Assembly (NCBI GenBank): GCA_019239425.1
Contig: JAFAZX010000016.1
Coordinates: 1 to 64,000, forward strand
Length of the DNA: 64,000 bases
Direction of reading: 5' to 3'
From: Acidobacteriota bacterium
GTDB taxonomy: Bacteria > Acidobacteriota > Blastocatellia > Pyrinomonadales > Pyrinomonadaceae
A model generated the notes under the pieces. That model was not told the DNA's origin. It made no database searches and worked only from the letters and a program-made list of their open reading frames with translations. Position 1 is the first letter of the stretch, and the number at the start of each line of letters is the position of its first letter. Positions 26,348-38,558 of the stretch are shown one piece after another. The translations under genes and the position numbers were made by a program.

Positions 26348-26431
26348 GTAGGCAGTAGGCAGATGGCAGTAGGCAGTTGAAAGCGCCGCGGAGCGGCGGC
26401 TGCCTACTGCCATCTGCCTACTGCCTACTGC
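26348..26431. repeat. R2 palindromic heptamer element, copy b
   Basis: Both arms carry the canonical units GTAGGCA, GTAGGCA, GATGGCA and GTAGGCA, with a GC-rich loop (AAGCGCCGCGGAGCGGCGG). It lies two bases from the stop of the SGNH gene and about 95 bases upstream of the aldehyde oxidase operon start. Confidence 0.95.
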
Positions 26432-26433
26432 CC

Positions 26434-27972
26434 TCACCTCTTCTTCTTCAGCGCGGCGGCGATGGCGCGCTCGGCGAGCGGGGCCATCACCTCGTACCCT
26501 TTCGCGTTCGGGTGCAGCCCGTCGTCGCTCAGCTCGTCTTTGAGGAAGCCCTTCTCGTCGGCCGTCGCCGTGTGGTAGTCGAGGTAGGTCGCGCCGTGCG
26601 CCGCGGCGTATGACTTCATCCACCCGTTGAGCGCGAGAATCTGCGCGGGCGGGCGGCGGACGGTCTGGACTACTGCCCGGCCGTCGCGCTTCTCGTAGTC
26701 GCTCACGGGCAGGAGCGAGGCGAGGACGACGCGGATGTCGTTGGCCCACGCCAGCTCGGCCATCGAGGCGAGGTTCTCTTCGATGGCTTCGAGCGTGGTG
26801 GGGCCTGTGTTGCCGGCGAGGTCGTTCGTGCCGGCGAGGATGACGACGACGCGGGGCTTGAGCGCGAGCACGTCCGGGCGGAAGCGGATGAGCATCTGCG
26901 GCGTGGTCTGCCCCGAGATGCCGCGGTCGAGGTAGGGCTTGCCGGGGAAGAAGCCCCCGTACTTCGGGTCGTCCCAATTATCCGTGATCGAGTCGCCCAT
27001 GAAGACGACGCGCTGCTCGCCCTTCGCGGGCGGCGCGATCTTCGCGTTCGCTTCGCGGTAGCGGCCGAGTGCCGGCCAGTCCCTGAGCCTCCCTTCGAGC
27101 CGCGTGACCTGCGCCTTCGCGTCGGCGCAAGGGTCTGGCGGCTCCTGCGCCACCTCCACTCGGTACGCGTCCCTGAGCCTACGCTCGATCCCCCCCGTGC
27201 CCTGATGCACGTATCCCTCCCACAAGGTGTCGGCCACCGACTTCGTGGCATCACGGAACCCTTCCTCCCACTCTTTTGAGTGCCCGCGGGGCGGTTTGAT
27301 GTCAACCAACGGCCCCGTGGTTACTACCACCGCGGGGACGGGGTCGTCCTCCGCCACCTTCTCCCTGAGCGCAGTAACCACGGCGTCGAGGCCGCCGCCC
27401 GACAACACCTTCAGGAGGCGTTCGGTGGCGGCGCGCCCGCCTGCCAATCTCCCGGCCTGGAGTTCGGCGGCGGGGCACACGTCGGCGCACCAGATCGTGC
27501 CGTCCACGAACACGACGGAATGGACTTCAAAGGTGTCTTGGGGGGACAGCCGTGAGGGAGGGGGCGTCCACGGGTTCTGCCCCGGGTTCTGCCTCTCATC
27601 CACCTGTCCGGGCCGCAAGGCTATGCCGGGCCGCCAGAACTCGGGCAGCCTGCCGCCCCAGCTCTCGTGCCCGGACTTCTCGTCCCCCACGGCGGCTCTG
27701 CGGATGGAGTACGCGCCGATGTCCCGGTCACTAACGTTCTCGACGGAGGCTTTGAACCGAAAGAAGCCCGAGTCTGCCATCCGGTAGGCTTTCACCGAGA
27801 GGCGGAGCGGCGCACCGGGCTGCGGCTTGACAGGCAACACTACTTCCTCCTCCCGCGGCTGATCCTGCAACTCAGACGAGGACGGGCTCTCCCTTTGAGG
27901 GGATTGGGCGCGGACGGCGGAGGCGGTGAGCGCGGCGAGCAGGAGTGCGACGACCGTATATCTCATAAGCAT
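26434..27972 (-). CDS. SGNH/GDSL hydrolase with a long N-terminal region, exported
   Basis: The protein has about 512 residues; start choices 27975, 27972 and 27966 differ little. It opens with a signal peptide (YTVVALLLAALTASAVRA). The C-terminal third is a clear SGNH hydrolase: GDSITDNW (nucleophile Ser), GISGQTTPQM, GTNDLAGN and DGLHPNAKGY (Asp-His pair). The roughly 300 residues before it have a beta-rich stretch (LRLSVKAYRMADSGFFRFKA) and a middle Cys-containing segment that I cannot assign. Enzymes with this C-terminal domain are usually lipases, acetyl-xylan esterases or platelet-activating-factor acetylhydrolase-like esterases. A carbohydrate deacetylase role is possible but unproven. 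Confidence 0.85.
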   Translation of the reverse strand: MLMRYTVVALLLAALTASAVRAQSPQRESPSSSELQDQPREEEVVLPVKPQPGAPLRLSVKAYRMADSGFFRFKASVENVSDRDIGAYSIRRAAVGDEKSGHESWGGRLPEFWRPGIALRPGQVDERQNPGQNPWTPPPSRLSPQDTFEVHSVVFVDGTIWCADVCPAAELQAGRLAGGRAATERLLKVLSGGGLDAVVTALREKVAEDDPVPAVVVTTGPLVDIKPPRGHSKEWEEGFRDATKSVADTLWEGYVHQGTGGIERRLRDAYRVEVAQEPPDPCADAKAQVTRLEGRLRDWPALGRYREANAKIAPPAKGEQRVVFMGDSITDNWDDPKYGGFFPGKPYLDRGISGQTTPQMLIRFRPDVLALKPRVVVILAGTNDLAGNTGPTTLEAIEENLASMAELAWANDIRVVLASLLPVSDYEKRDGRAVVQTVRRPPAQILALNGWMKSYAAAHGATYLDYHTATADEKGFLKDELSDDGLHPNAKGYEVMAPLAERAIAAALKKKR

Positions 27973-28190
27973 CACCCGTAAATGAAAACTTACCTCGTGG
28001 GCGTCGCTACCGCCTCCCCGGCAGGTGCGACGGGAGTGAGCCGCTTCTGCTTAAGCTGCCACTATATTAACTGAACTCGTGGCGGCTAGTTCCGACAAAT
28101 TCCCTCACAGGTGAGCCAGATATATTTATGCCCAAACTCTCTCCGCTTGACCGGCCGCGCGGCGGGTGCGACTCTTGTTTCAAAATCATA

Positions 28191-29780
28191 ATGTCTGCAA
28201 GTAAGTCTACGACCTGGAGTCCGCTGCGGCTCCCGCTCTTCCGCGCGCTGTGGCTGGCGGCCGTCGCTTCTAACGTCGGGACGTGGATGCACAACGTCGG
28301 CGGCGAGTGGCTGATGACGACGCTCGCGCCGACGCCCCTGCTGGTCGCCTTGATGCAGACGGCCGAGACGGCGCCCACCTTCCTGCTCGCGCTCCCCGCG
28401 GGCGCGCTCGCGGACATCGTCGACCGTCGGCGTCTGCTCATCTTCTCGCAGGCGTGGATGCTCGTCGCGGCGGTCGGGCTCGCCGTCGCGACGCTGGCGG
28501 GGATCACGACGCCGGGCGTGCTGCTCGTGCTCACCTTCGCTTTAGGTTTGGGCGCGGCGATGAACGCGCCCGCGTGGCAGGCCATCGTGCCCGAGTTGGT
28601 TCCGCGCCACGAGCTGACCTCGGCCGTCTCGCTCAACAGCGTCGCCTTCAACATCGCGCGCGCGGTGGGGCCTGCGCTCGGCGGCATCATCGTCGCGGCG
28701 GCGGGGCCGTGGGCGGTCTTCCTGCTCAACTCCTGCTCGTTCGTCGGCGTCATCTTCGTGCTCTACCGCTGGCGGCGCGAGAAGGTGGAGAGCATCTCGC
28801 CGACCGAGCGCGTGGTGGGCGCGATGCGCGCGGGCCTGCGCTACGCGCGCCACGCGCCGGAGCTGAAGAGCGTGCTCGTGCGCACGGGCGCCTTCGCCCT
28901 GTGCGCGAGCGCGCTGTGGGCGACGCTGCCGCTCGTGGCGCGGACGGAGTTGAAACTCAACGCGTTCCAGTACGGCGTGCTGCTCGGGTGCCTGGGCGTG
29001 GGCGCGGTGCTGGGCGCGTTCGCGATAGGTTGGGCCAGGCACAGAGTCTCGAACAACCTGCTGGTCGTGCTGGGGACTGTCGTCTTCGCGCTGGCGACGG
29101 CCGCGCTCGGGTATCTGACGAACTACGCGCTGCTCGCGGTCGCTTTGCTTCTGGGCGGCGTGGCGTGGATGACGACGATGTCGAGCTTGAACGTGAGCGT
29201 GCAGACGGCCGTGCCCGAGTGGGTGCGTGCGCGCGCGCTGGCGCTCTACCTGCTCGTCTTCTTCGGCTCGCTCGCGGTAGGCGCGGCCGCGTGGGGCGCG
29301 GTGGCCGAGAGGGTCGGACTCGGGACGGCGCTCTTCGCGGCGGCGGCGGCGCTGCTGGTCGGACTCGCGGCGACGCCCTTCTTCCCCCTGCGCGGCGGCG
29401 AGAGCTTAGACCTCAACCCCTCGCTTCACTGGACGGAGCCGACCTTCATACAGGAGCCGCACCCGGAGCACGGGCCTGTGTTGGTAACGGTCGAGTACCT
29501 CATCGACCCGGCGCGCGCGGGGGAGTTCGCGCGCGCGATGCAGGACATGAAGCGCATCCTGCGGCGCGACGGAGCGACGCGCTGGGGCCTCTTCGTAGAC
29601 ACGGCGCGGCCCGGACGCTACCTCGAAACCTTCCTCGTCGAGTCCTGGGCCGAGCACATGCGCCAGCACGCCCGCGTCACCAACGAAGACCGCGCCGTCC
29701 AAGAGCGCGCCCGCGCCTTCCACGTCGGCGACACCCCGCCGGTCGTCACGCATCTGGTCGCTGAGAATGGTAGGCAGTAG
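28191..29780 (+). CDS. MFS transporter (MFS_3/EntS-like) with C-terminal soluble domain
   Basis: The protein has about 529 residues from the ATG at 28191, chosen because the helix-1 lead-in SPLRLPLFRALWLAAV follows directly; a longer frame from 28128 is possible. About twelve membrane segments are visible, with DIVDRRRLL as the loop 2-3 motif, typical of the enterobactin-exporter-like MFS_3 group. The last 110 or so residues (VLVTVEYLIDPARAGEF onward) form a soluble ABM-like domain common in this group. The substrate is unknown. The final codons NGRQ-stop are read into repeat R2c, whose second 7-base unit provides the TAG. Confidence 0.9.
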   Translation: MSASKSTTWSPLRLPLFRALWLAAVASNVGTWMHNVGGEWLMTTLAPTPLLVALMQTAETAPTFLLALPAGALADIVDRRRLLIFSQAWMLVAAVGLAVATLAGITTPGVLLVLTFALGLGAAMNAPAWQAIVPELVPRHELTSAVSLNSVAFNIARAVGPALGGIIVAAAGPWAVFLLNSCSFVGVIFVLYRWRREKVESISPTERVVGAMRAGLRYARHAPELKSVLVRTGAFALCASALWATLPLVARTELKLNAFQYGVLLGCLGVGAVLGAFAIGWARHRVSNNLLVVLGTVVFALATAALGYLTNYALLAVALLLGGVAWMTTMSSLNVSVQTAVPEWVRARALALYLLVFFGSLAVGAAAWGAVAERVGLGTALFAAAAALLVGLAATPFFPLRGGESLDLNPSLHWTEPTFIQEPHPEHGPVLVTVEYLIDPARAGEFARAMQDMKRILRRDGATRWGLFVDTARPGRYLETFLVESWAEHMRQHARVTNEDRAVQERARAFHVGDTPPVVTHLVAENGRQ

Positions 29781-29962
29781 GCAGATGGCAGTAGGCAGTT
29801 CGGATAAGAAAAGAGATTCACCACAGAGACACAGAGGCACAGCTTGAAGCGATTAGGCCCCAAGCTGTGCCTCTGTGTCTCTGCGGTGAAATCCCCTCTC
29901 GCTATTCGGCCCGAAGAACGTCAACACCGACAACTGCCTACTGCCATCTGCCTACTGCCTAC
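29770..29962. repeat. R2 palindromic heptamer element, copy c, interrupted by an R1 element
   Basis: The left arm (29770-29800) and right arm (29932-29962) are canonical R2, but they are 131 bases apart because a complete R1 element lies in the loop. Both convergent genes end in this element, each on the TAG of the second 7-base unit from its side. Confidence 0.95.
29817..29890. repeat. R1 palindromic element, copy 6, nested in R2c
   Basis: This is a complete R1 hairpin with one unpaired position (CTGCGGTGAA against TTCACCACAG). It lies wholly inside the loop of R2c. Confidence 0.95.
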
Positions 29963-30359
29963 TATTTTCTTTCTCTTCCGCTTCGCGGCGCGCGTCCATT
30001 TCGGCGACGCGGGCGTCGAAGCGCTGCTGCTGTTCGGGGGTGAGCAGGGCGCGGATGCGCGTGCGGGCCGATTGGCGGATGGCGTCGAAGCGCGGGCGTG
30101 CCTCCGAGCGCAGGGTGCGGTACTCGTTGCGCGTCTCGTCAAGTATCTTGCGCACCTCGGCCGACTGCCGCTCGTCGAGGCTGAGGTCTTGGCGCATCTT
30201 CTCGAAAATGCGCTCGGGGTCGCGCCTGCCGCGCGACTCGTTGCGCGCGGCGCCCGCGCGCAGGCGGTAGGCGCTGTCTAAGAGCGCTCCCGTCGCACAC
30301 CCCAACGCGAAGACGGCCGCGACCGCGAGCCAGAGCTTGAGACGTGCCGTGCCCTTCAT
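29952..30359 (-). CDS. Spy/CpxP-like periplasmic protein with N-terminal anchor
   Basis: The protein has 135 residues. An N-terminal hydrophobic segment (LKLWLAVAAVFALGCATGALL) anchors or exports a helical domain with the paired motifs LSLDERQSAEVRKIL and LLTPEQQQRF. These LTxxQ-type motifs define the Spy/CpxP/zinc-resistance-associated group of periplasmic chaperone or sensor proteins. Its ATG overlaps the upstream gene by four bases. With that gene and the ECF sigma factor before it, it forms an envelope-stress-like module. The stop and last residues (NSRQ) come from repeat R2c. Confidence 0.8.
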   Translation of the reverse strand: MKGTARLKLWLAVAAVFALGCATGALLDSAYRLRAGAARNESRGRRDPERIFEKMRQDLSLDERQSAEVRKILDETRNEYRTLRSEARPRFDAIRQSARTRIRALLTPEQQQRFDARVAEMDARREAEEKENSRQ

Positions 30360-30790
30360 CGCGCGCCCTCCTCTTCGCCGACGATGGTCGAGAGCACCTC
30401 GTCTTCGCTCGAGGGCGTGCGCGTGTCGGCGAGGACGACCTGCTCGAAGTCTTCGTCGCGCTCGCCGAGCAGCGCCTCGGCGCCGAGGCCGAAGCCCTGC
30501 GTGCGTTCGCCCACGTCGGCCGTAATGAAGAGCGCCAACGCCAGCACGGCCATGAGCGCCATCGCCGGCACCGCGCGCCAGGCCACGCCGAAGAGCGCCA
30601 GCCAGCCCTCGCCCTCCTCGCGCCGCCGCCGCTCCTCCTCGATGCGTGCGCGGACGCGCGCGTAGAGGAAGGGCGTGTCCGAGACCTCTTCGGCCTCTGC
30701 CCCGCCCGCCGCCGAGGCGCGTACGACCTCGCGCGCCACGCGCCCGAGTCTCTCCTTGCCGGCGTCGTATTTCTTGTCGCCTGCCATCAT
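30356..30790 (-). CDS. Membrane protein, candidate anti-sigma factor
   Basis: The protein has 144 residues: a charged cytoplasmic N-terminal half (about 1-65), one membrane helix (VPAMALMAVLALALFITA, about 73-90) and an acidic periplasmic tail. It contains no zinc-binding HxxxCxxC motif, so it is not a classical zinc anti-sigma factor. Its position directly after an ECF sigma gene and before a Spy-like gene, with a four-base overlap, suggests an anti-sigma or sensor role. That is inference from context; I recognise no family. Confidence 0.65.
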   Translation of the reverse strand: MMAGDKKYDAGKERLGRVAREVVRASAAGGAEAEEVSDTPFLYARVRARIEEERRRREEGEGWLALFGVAWRAVPAMALMAVLALALFITADVGERTQGFGLGAEALLGERDEDFEQVVLADTRTPSSEDEVLSTIVGEEEGAR

Positions 30791-30870
30791 TTCACCTGCC
30801 TCTCGAAATCCCCGAAGGCTTCAAATATAAGGACGGCGGGGCCGCCCGCGCAGTTACAGAAACCTCGCGG

Positions 30871-31485
30871 TCACAGAAACCTCTCCAAGACCTTGCGCAG
30901 GTGCGCGCGCGCGCGGTGTGCGCGCACCTTCACCTTCGACGCGCCCCAGCCCAACACGCCTGCGATCTCCGCGACCGAAAGCCCCTCCACGTCGAGCATG
31001 ACGAGGACGAGCCTGTCCTCCGCACTCAGGCGCGCGAGCAGCTTCGAGGCGAGGTCGCGCGAGACGGCCTGCCCCTCCGCGTCCCGCGCGTCGCTGCGCA
31101 GGCGCTCGGCGAGGGTCGCCGCCTCCTCCTCGGTCAGCTCTTCGAGCGCGCCCTCGGGCCGGCGCTTCTGCCGGCGCAGCTCGTCGTAGCTCGTGTTGAA
31201 GGCGATGCGCGCGAGCCAGGCGGCGAAGGAGGCGTCGCGGCTGTTGGCGAATTCCCCGAGGGCGAAGAAGGCTTTGGTGAAGCTCTCCTGCACGACCTCT
31301 TCGACCTGCTCGCGGCGGCGGAAGAAGCGCGCGGCGATGAGGGCGACCCGCCGCCGGTGGCGACGGAAGAGCTCTTCGAAGGCCGCCTCGTCGCCGTCTC
31401 GGGCGAGGGCGGCGAGTTCGGCGTCCGACCCTTCCGGCCCGGGCTGGGCAGATGCTTGGCCGGGAATGTCCGCCGTCTCTTCCAT
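30871..31485 (-). CDS. ECF RNA polymerase sigma factor (RpoE-like)
   Basis: The protein has about 204 residues. Region 2 is recognisable in FEELFRRHRRRVALIAARF and EEVVQESFTKAFFAL. Region 4 contains LSVAEIAGVLGWGASKVKVR, the helix-turn-helix that reads the -35 element. I prefer the ATG at 31485; a TTG at 31500 is in frame. The first 25 residues are acidic and Pro/Ala-rich. It heads a three-gene unit with a membrane protein and a Spy-like protein, and probably responds to envelope or metal stress. Confidence 0.9.
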   Translation of the reverse strand: MEETADIPGQASAQPGPEGSDAELAALARDGDEAAFEELFRRHRRRVALIAARFFRRREQVEEVVQESFTKAFFALGEFANSRDASFAAWLARIAFNTSYDELRRQKRRPEGALEELTEEEAATLAERLRSDARDAEGQAVSRDLASKLLARLSAEDRLVLVMLDVEGLSVAEIAGVLGWGASKVKVRAHRARAHLRKVLERFL

Positions 31486-31517
31486 ACTCTGCGTCAACAA
31501 ATATCACACCGGCGGCG

Positions 31518-31560
31518 CGGAAAAGAAAGCGGCGGCCCTTGAAGCTTCAAGAACCGCCGC
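31518..31560 (-). terminator. Intrinsic terminator after the Spy-like gene
   Basis: Read leftwards, GCGGCGGTTCTTGAAG pairs with CTTCAAGGGCCGCCGC in one long stem (31529-31560), followed by TTTCTTTT. It lies 33 bases beyond the stop of the Spy-like gene and just before the ECF sigma gene, separating the two transcripts. Confidence 0.75.
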
Positions 31561-31593
31561 CCTGCGGGTTGAGAACGTCGAAGGCGTGCCGGG

Positions 31594-32151
31594 CTACTGG
31601 AGCTGCGACTGCCCCTGCGGCGCGCCGCGGCGCGTGCGGAACTCCTGGCGGCGCTGCTCGCGCTGCTGGCGGGCCGCGGCCAACTGCGCCTTCTGCTCGG
31701 GCGTGAGCACGTTGTACATCTCGTGCATCATGCGCGCGCGGGACACCTCGCGCTCGACCTCCTCGTTGGCGCGGGCCTGCGCGGCGGCGCGGACGGCCGC
31801 CTCGTTGAACGCGCCTTCAGAGAGGGGGTCGTAGGCGGGGCGCTCGCCGCGGCGCGGGCCGCGCCGCGACTCGAAGGTCGAGCGGTAGCGCTCCTCGATC
31901 TGGCGCAACTGCTCGCGCTGCGCGTCCGTCAGGTTCAGGTCGTCGCCGAAGCGCCCGCCGAACGGGCCGAAGCCGCCGCGGCGACCGCGCCCTTCGCCTT
32001 CGCCCTTGTGGCCCCAGGGGCGCTCGGCGCGGCCCTGCCCGCCGCCCTGCTGACCCTGATCCTGCGCCGCGACGCCCGCGACGCCCGTCAGAACGAAACC
32101 CGCGGCCAGCGCGAGGCCGCCCGCAAACTTAGACACACCTTTGAGTCTCAT
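31594..32151 (-). CDS. Spy/CpxP-like periplasmic protein, Gly/Arg-rich
   Basis: The protein has 185 residues with a signal peptide (FAGGLALAAGFVLTGVAGVAA). A Gly/Gln/Arg-rich low-complexity stretch at about 30-68 precedes a helical domain with LNLTDAQREQLRQI and NVLTPEQKAQLAAARQ, the paired LTxxQ motifs of the Spy family. It lies directly upstream of the sigma-factor module, separated by a terminator, so it may be a regulon member or a paralogue of the 29952-30359 protein. A role in binding unfolded proteins or metals in the periplasm is suggested by the family only. Confidence 0.8.
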   Translation of the reverse strand: MRLKGVSKFAGGLALAAGFVLTGVAGVAAQDQGQQGGGQGRAERPWGHKGEGEGRGRRGGFGPFGGRFGDDLNLTDAQREQLRQIEERYRSTFESRRGPRRGERPAYDPLSEGAFNEAAVRAAAQARANEEVEREVSRARMMHEMYNVLTPEQKAQLAAARQQREQRRQEFRTRRGAPQGQSQLQ

Positions 32152-32283
32152 CTCGTATCTCTTTCTCCGTGCTCTGATGAATTACGGCGGGCCGCACGGG
32201 GACGTGGGGGAGATTGAACCCACTTGTCCGGCCATTCCGGAGCTAAGACGCGCCGCGCCGCGGTTTGGTTACATTTTTTCAGC

Positions 32284-32359
32284 GGGCAGTAGGCAGATGG
32301 CAGTAGGCAGTGAAAGCATTTTGTCTTCACTGCCTACTGCCATCTGCCTACTGCCTACT
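32284..32359. repeat. R2 palindromic heptamer element, copy d
   Basis: This compact R2 hairpin has a loop of about 14 bases (AAGCATTTTGTC), followed by a run of seven T on the plus strand. It lies in the divergent gap between a Spy-like gene and an ECF sigma gene, a place where no transcript needs ending. The 313-base gap 32152-32464 otherwise holds the sigma-gene promoter and nothing else I can see. Confidence 0.95.
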
Positions 32360-32376
32360 TTTTTTGTGGGGCGAAA

Positions 32377-32406
32377 TTGATAAGGCGGCGCGGGGTCGTT
32401 TATACT
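32377..32406 (+). promoter_or_regulatory. Sigma-70 promoter for the X6-type sigma factor gene
   Basis: TTGATA (32377-32382) and TATACT (32401-32406) are separated by 18 bases. The boxes sit 59 bases before the ATG at 32465 and just beyond the T-run of R2d. Confidence 0.55.
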
Positions 32407-32464
32407 TGCGCGTGTTCAAGTTTGAAGACCCAAGGGTTTCGCGCGTGAGAGTTCCCCTGTGACG

Positions 32465-33031
32465 ATGGCCTCACAGCAAGAGGTGACCAGACTGCTCGTC
32501 CGCCTGACGGACGGCGACCGCGGGGTGCTCGACGAACTCCTGCCGGTCGTCTACGGCGAGCTGCGGCGGCTGGCCGCCAGCTACCTGCGCAAGGAGCGCA
32601 TCGGCCACACGTTGCAACCGACGGCGCTCGTCCACGAGGCCTACATGCGGCTCGTCGACCAGACGCAGGTGCAGTGGCAGAACCGCGCGCACTTCTTCGG
32701 CGTCGCGGCCCAGATGATGCGGCGCATCCTCGTCGACCACGCCCGCGCCCACGAGGCCGAGAAGCGCGGCGGCGAGTTCCAGAAGCTCTCGCTCGACGAG
32801 AACCTCGACGCCGCGGGCGGCGAGCGCGACGTCAACCTCGTCGCCCTGGACGACGCCCTGAACCGCCTCGCCGAGATGGACCCGCAGAAGTCGAAGATCG
32901 TCGAGCTGCGCTTCTTCGGCGGCCTCTCGGTCGAGGAGACGGCCGAAGTCCTCGGCGTCTCGGCCCCGACCGTCAAGCGGCAGTGGCGCATGGCGAAGGC
33001 CTGGCTCTACGGGCAGGTGAAAAGTGAGTGA
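32465..33031 (+). CDS. ECF sigma factor of the Acidobacteria/Planctomycetes type (Sigma70_ECF, X6-like)
   Basis: The protein has 188 residues from the ATG at 32465 (a GTG two codons earlier is in frame). Landmarks are ELRRLAASYLRKER, TALVHEAYMRL, WQNRAHFFGVAAQMMRRILVDHARAH and the region-4 helix LSVEETAEVLGVSAPTVKR. This sigma type typically sits next to serine/threonine kinase-TPR genes, as here, where the kinase may gate it by phosphorylation. The stop codon lies in the first 7-base unit of element R5. Confidence 0.93.
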   Translation: MASQQEVTRLLVRLTDGDRGVLDELLPVVYGELRRLAASYLRKERIGHTLQPTALVHEAYMRLVDQTQVQWQNRAHFFGVAAQMMRRILVDHARAHEAEKRGGEFQKLSLDENLDAAGGERDVNLVALDDALNRLAEMDPQKSKIVELRFFGGLSVEETAEVLGVSAPTVKRQWRMAKAWLYGQVKSE

Positions 33032-33184
33032 ATGGTGAATAGTGAATAGTAAATAGTCCTCCCCTCTCTCCGGGGCTCGTCCTCTCCGCACGCGTCGTGC
33101 AACTCTCGAACGCTGTTCGCCATCTAGCGAAGACAATCGACCGGTTTTCAGTTCACCATTTACTATTCACCATTTACCATTCAC
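33028..33184. repeat. R5 palindromic heptamer element
   Basis: The left arm is GTGAATG, GTGAATA twice, GTAAATA. The right arm, read inversely, is GTGAATG, GTAAATG, GTGAATA, GTAAATG. The loop is about 93 bases. It separates the sigma factor gene from the kinase gene and gives the sigma gene its TGA. It is the only copy in the window. Confidence 0.88.
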
Positions 33185-33191
33185 CCGAAGA

Positions 33192-38420
<5,229 letters not shown>

Positions 38421-38433
38421 GCGCCTTTTTTTA

Positions 38434-38463
38434 TTGACAGCCCGCGCCGCCCTGACGTAGAAG
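38434..38463 (+). promoter_or_regulatory. Promoter candidate for the HYR-domain gene
   Basis: A perfect TTGACA (38434-38439) is followed after 18 bases by TAGAAG (38458-38463), a weak -10. It lies 96 bases before the ATG at 38559, and a T-run after the kinase stop precedes it. Confidence 0.4.
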
Positions 38464-38558
38464 TTGTCCGCTCGTTAAGCACTCCCCAAGCCCTAACGCC
38501 CACCCTCGCGCCCGAGCCTATCCGTCTGCCTGAGCCTTCAGAGAAGGGAGCCTCCGAG

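Noticed and set aside
26348..26431. R2 and related tandem units as a small CRISPR array
   Set aside because: Units are 7 bases, contiguous and mirrored in an inverted arm. There are no unique spacers of constant length and no cas gene in the window.
27976..28190. A possible regulatory RNA in the SGNH/MFS divergent gap
   Set aside because: I see no strong stem, T-run or promoter pair; the gap is ordinary leader sequence with an A/T-rich patch.
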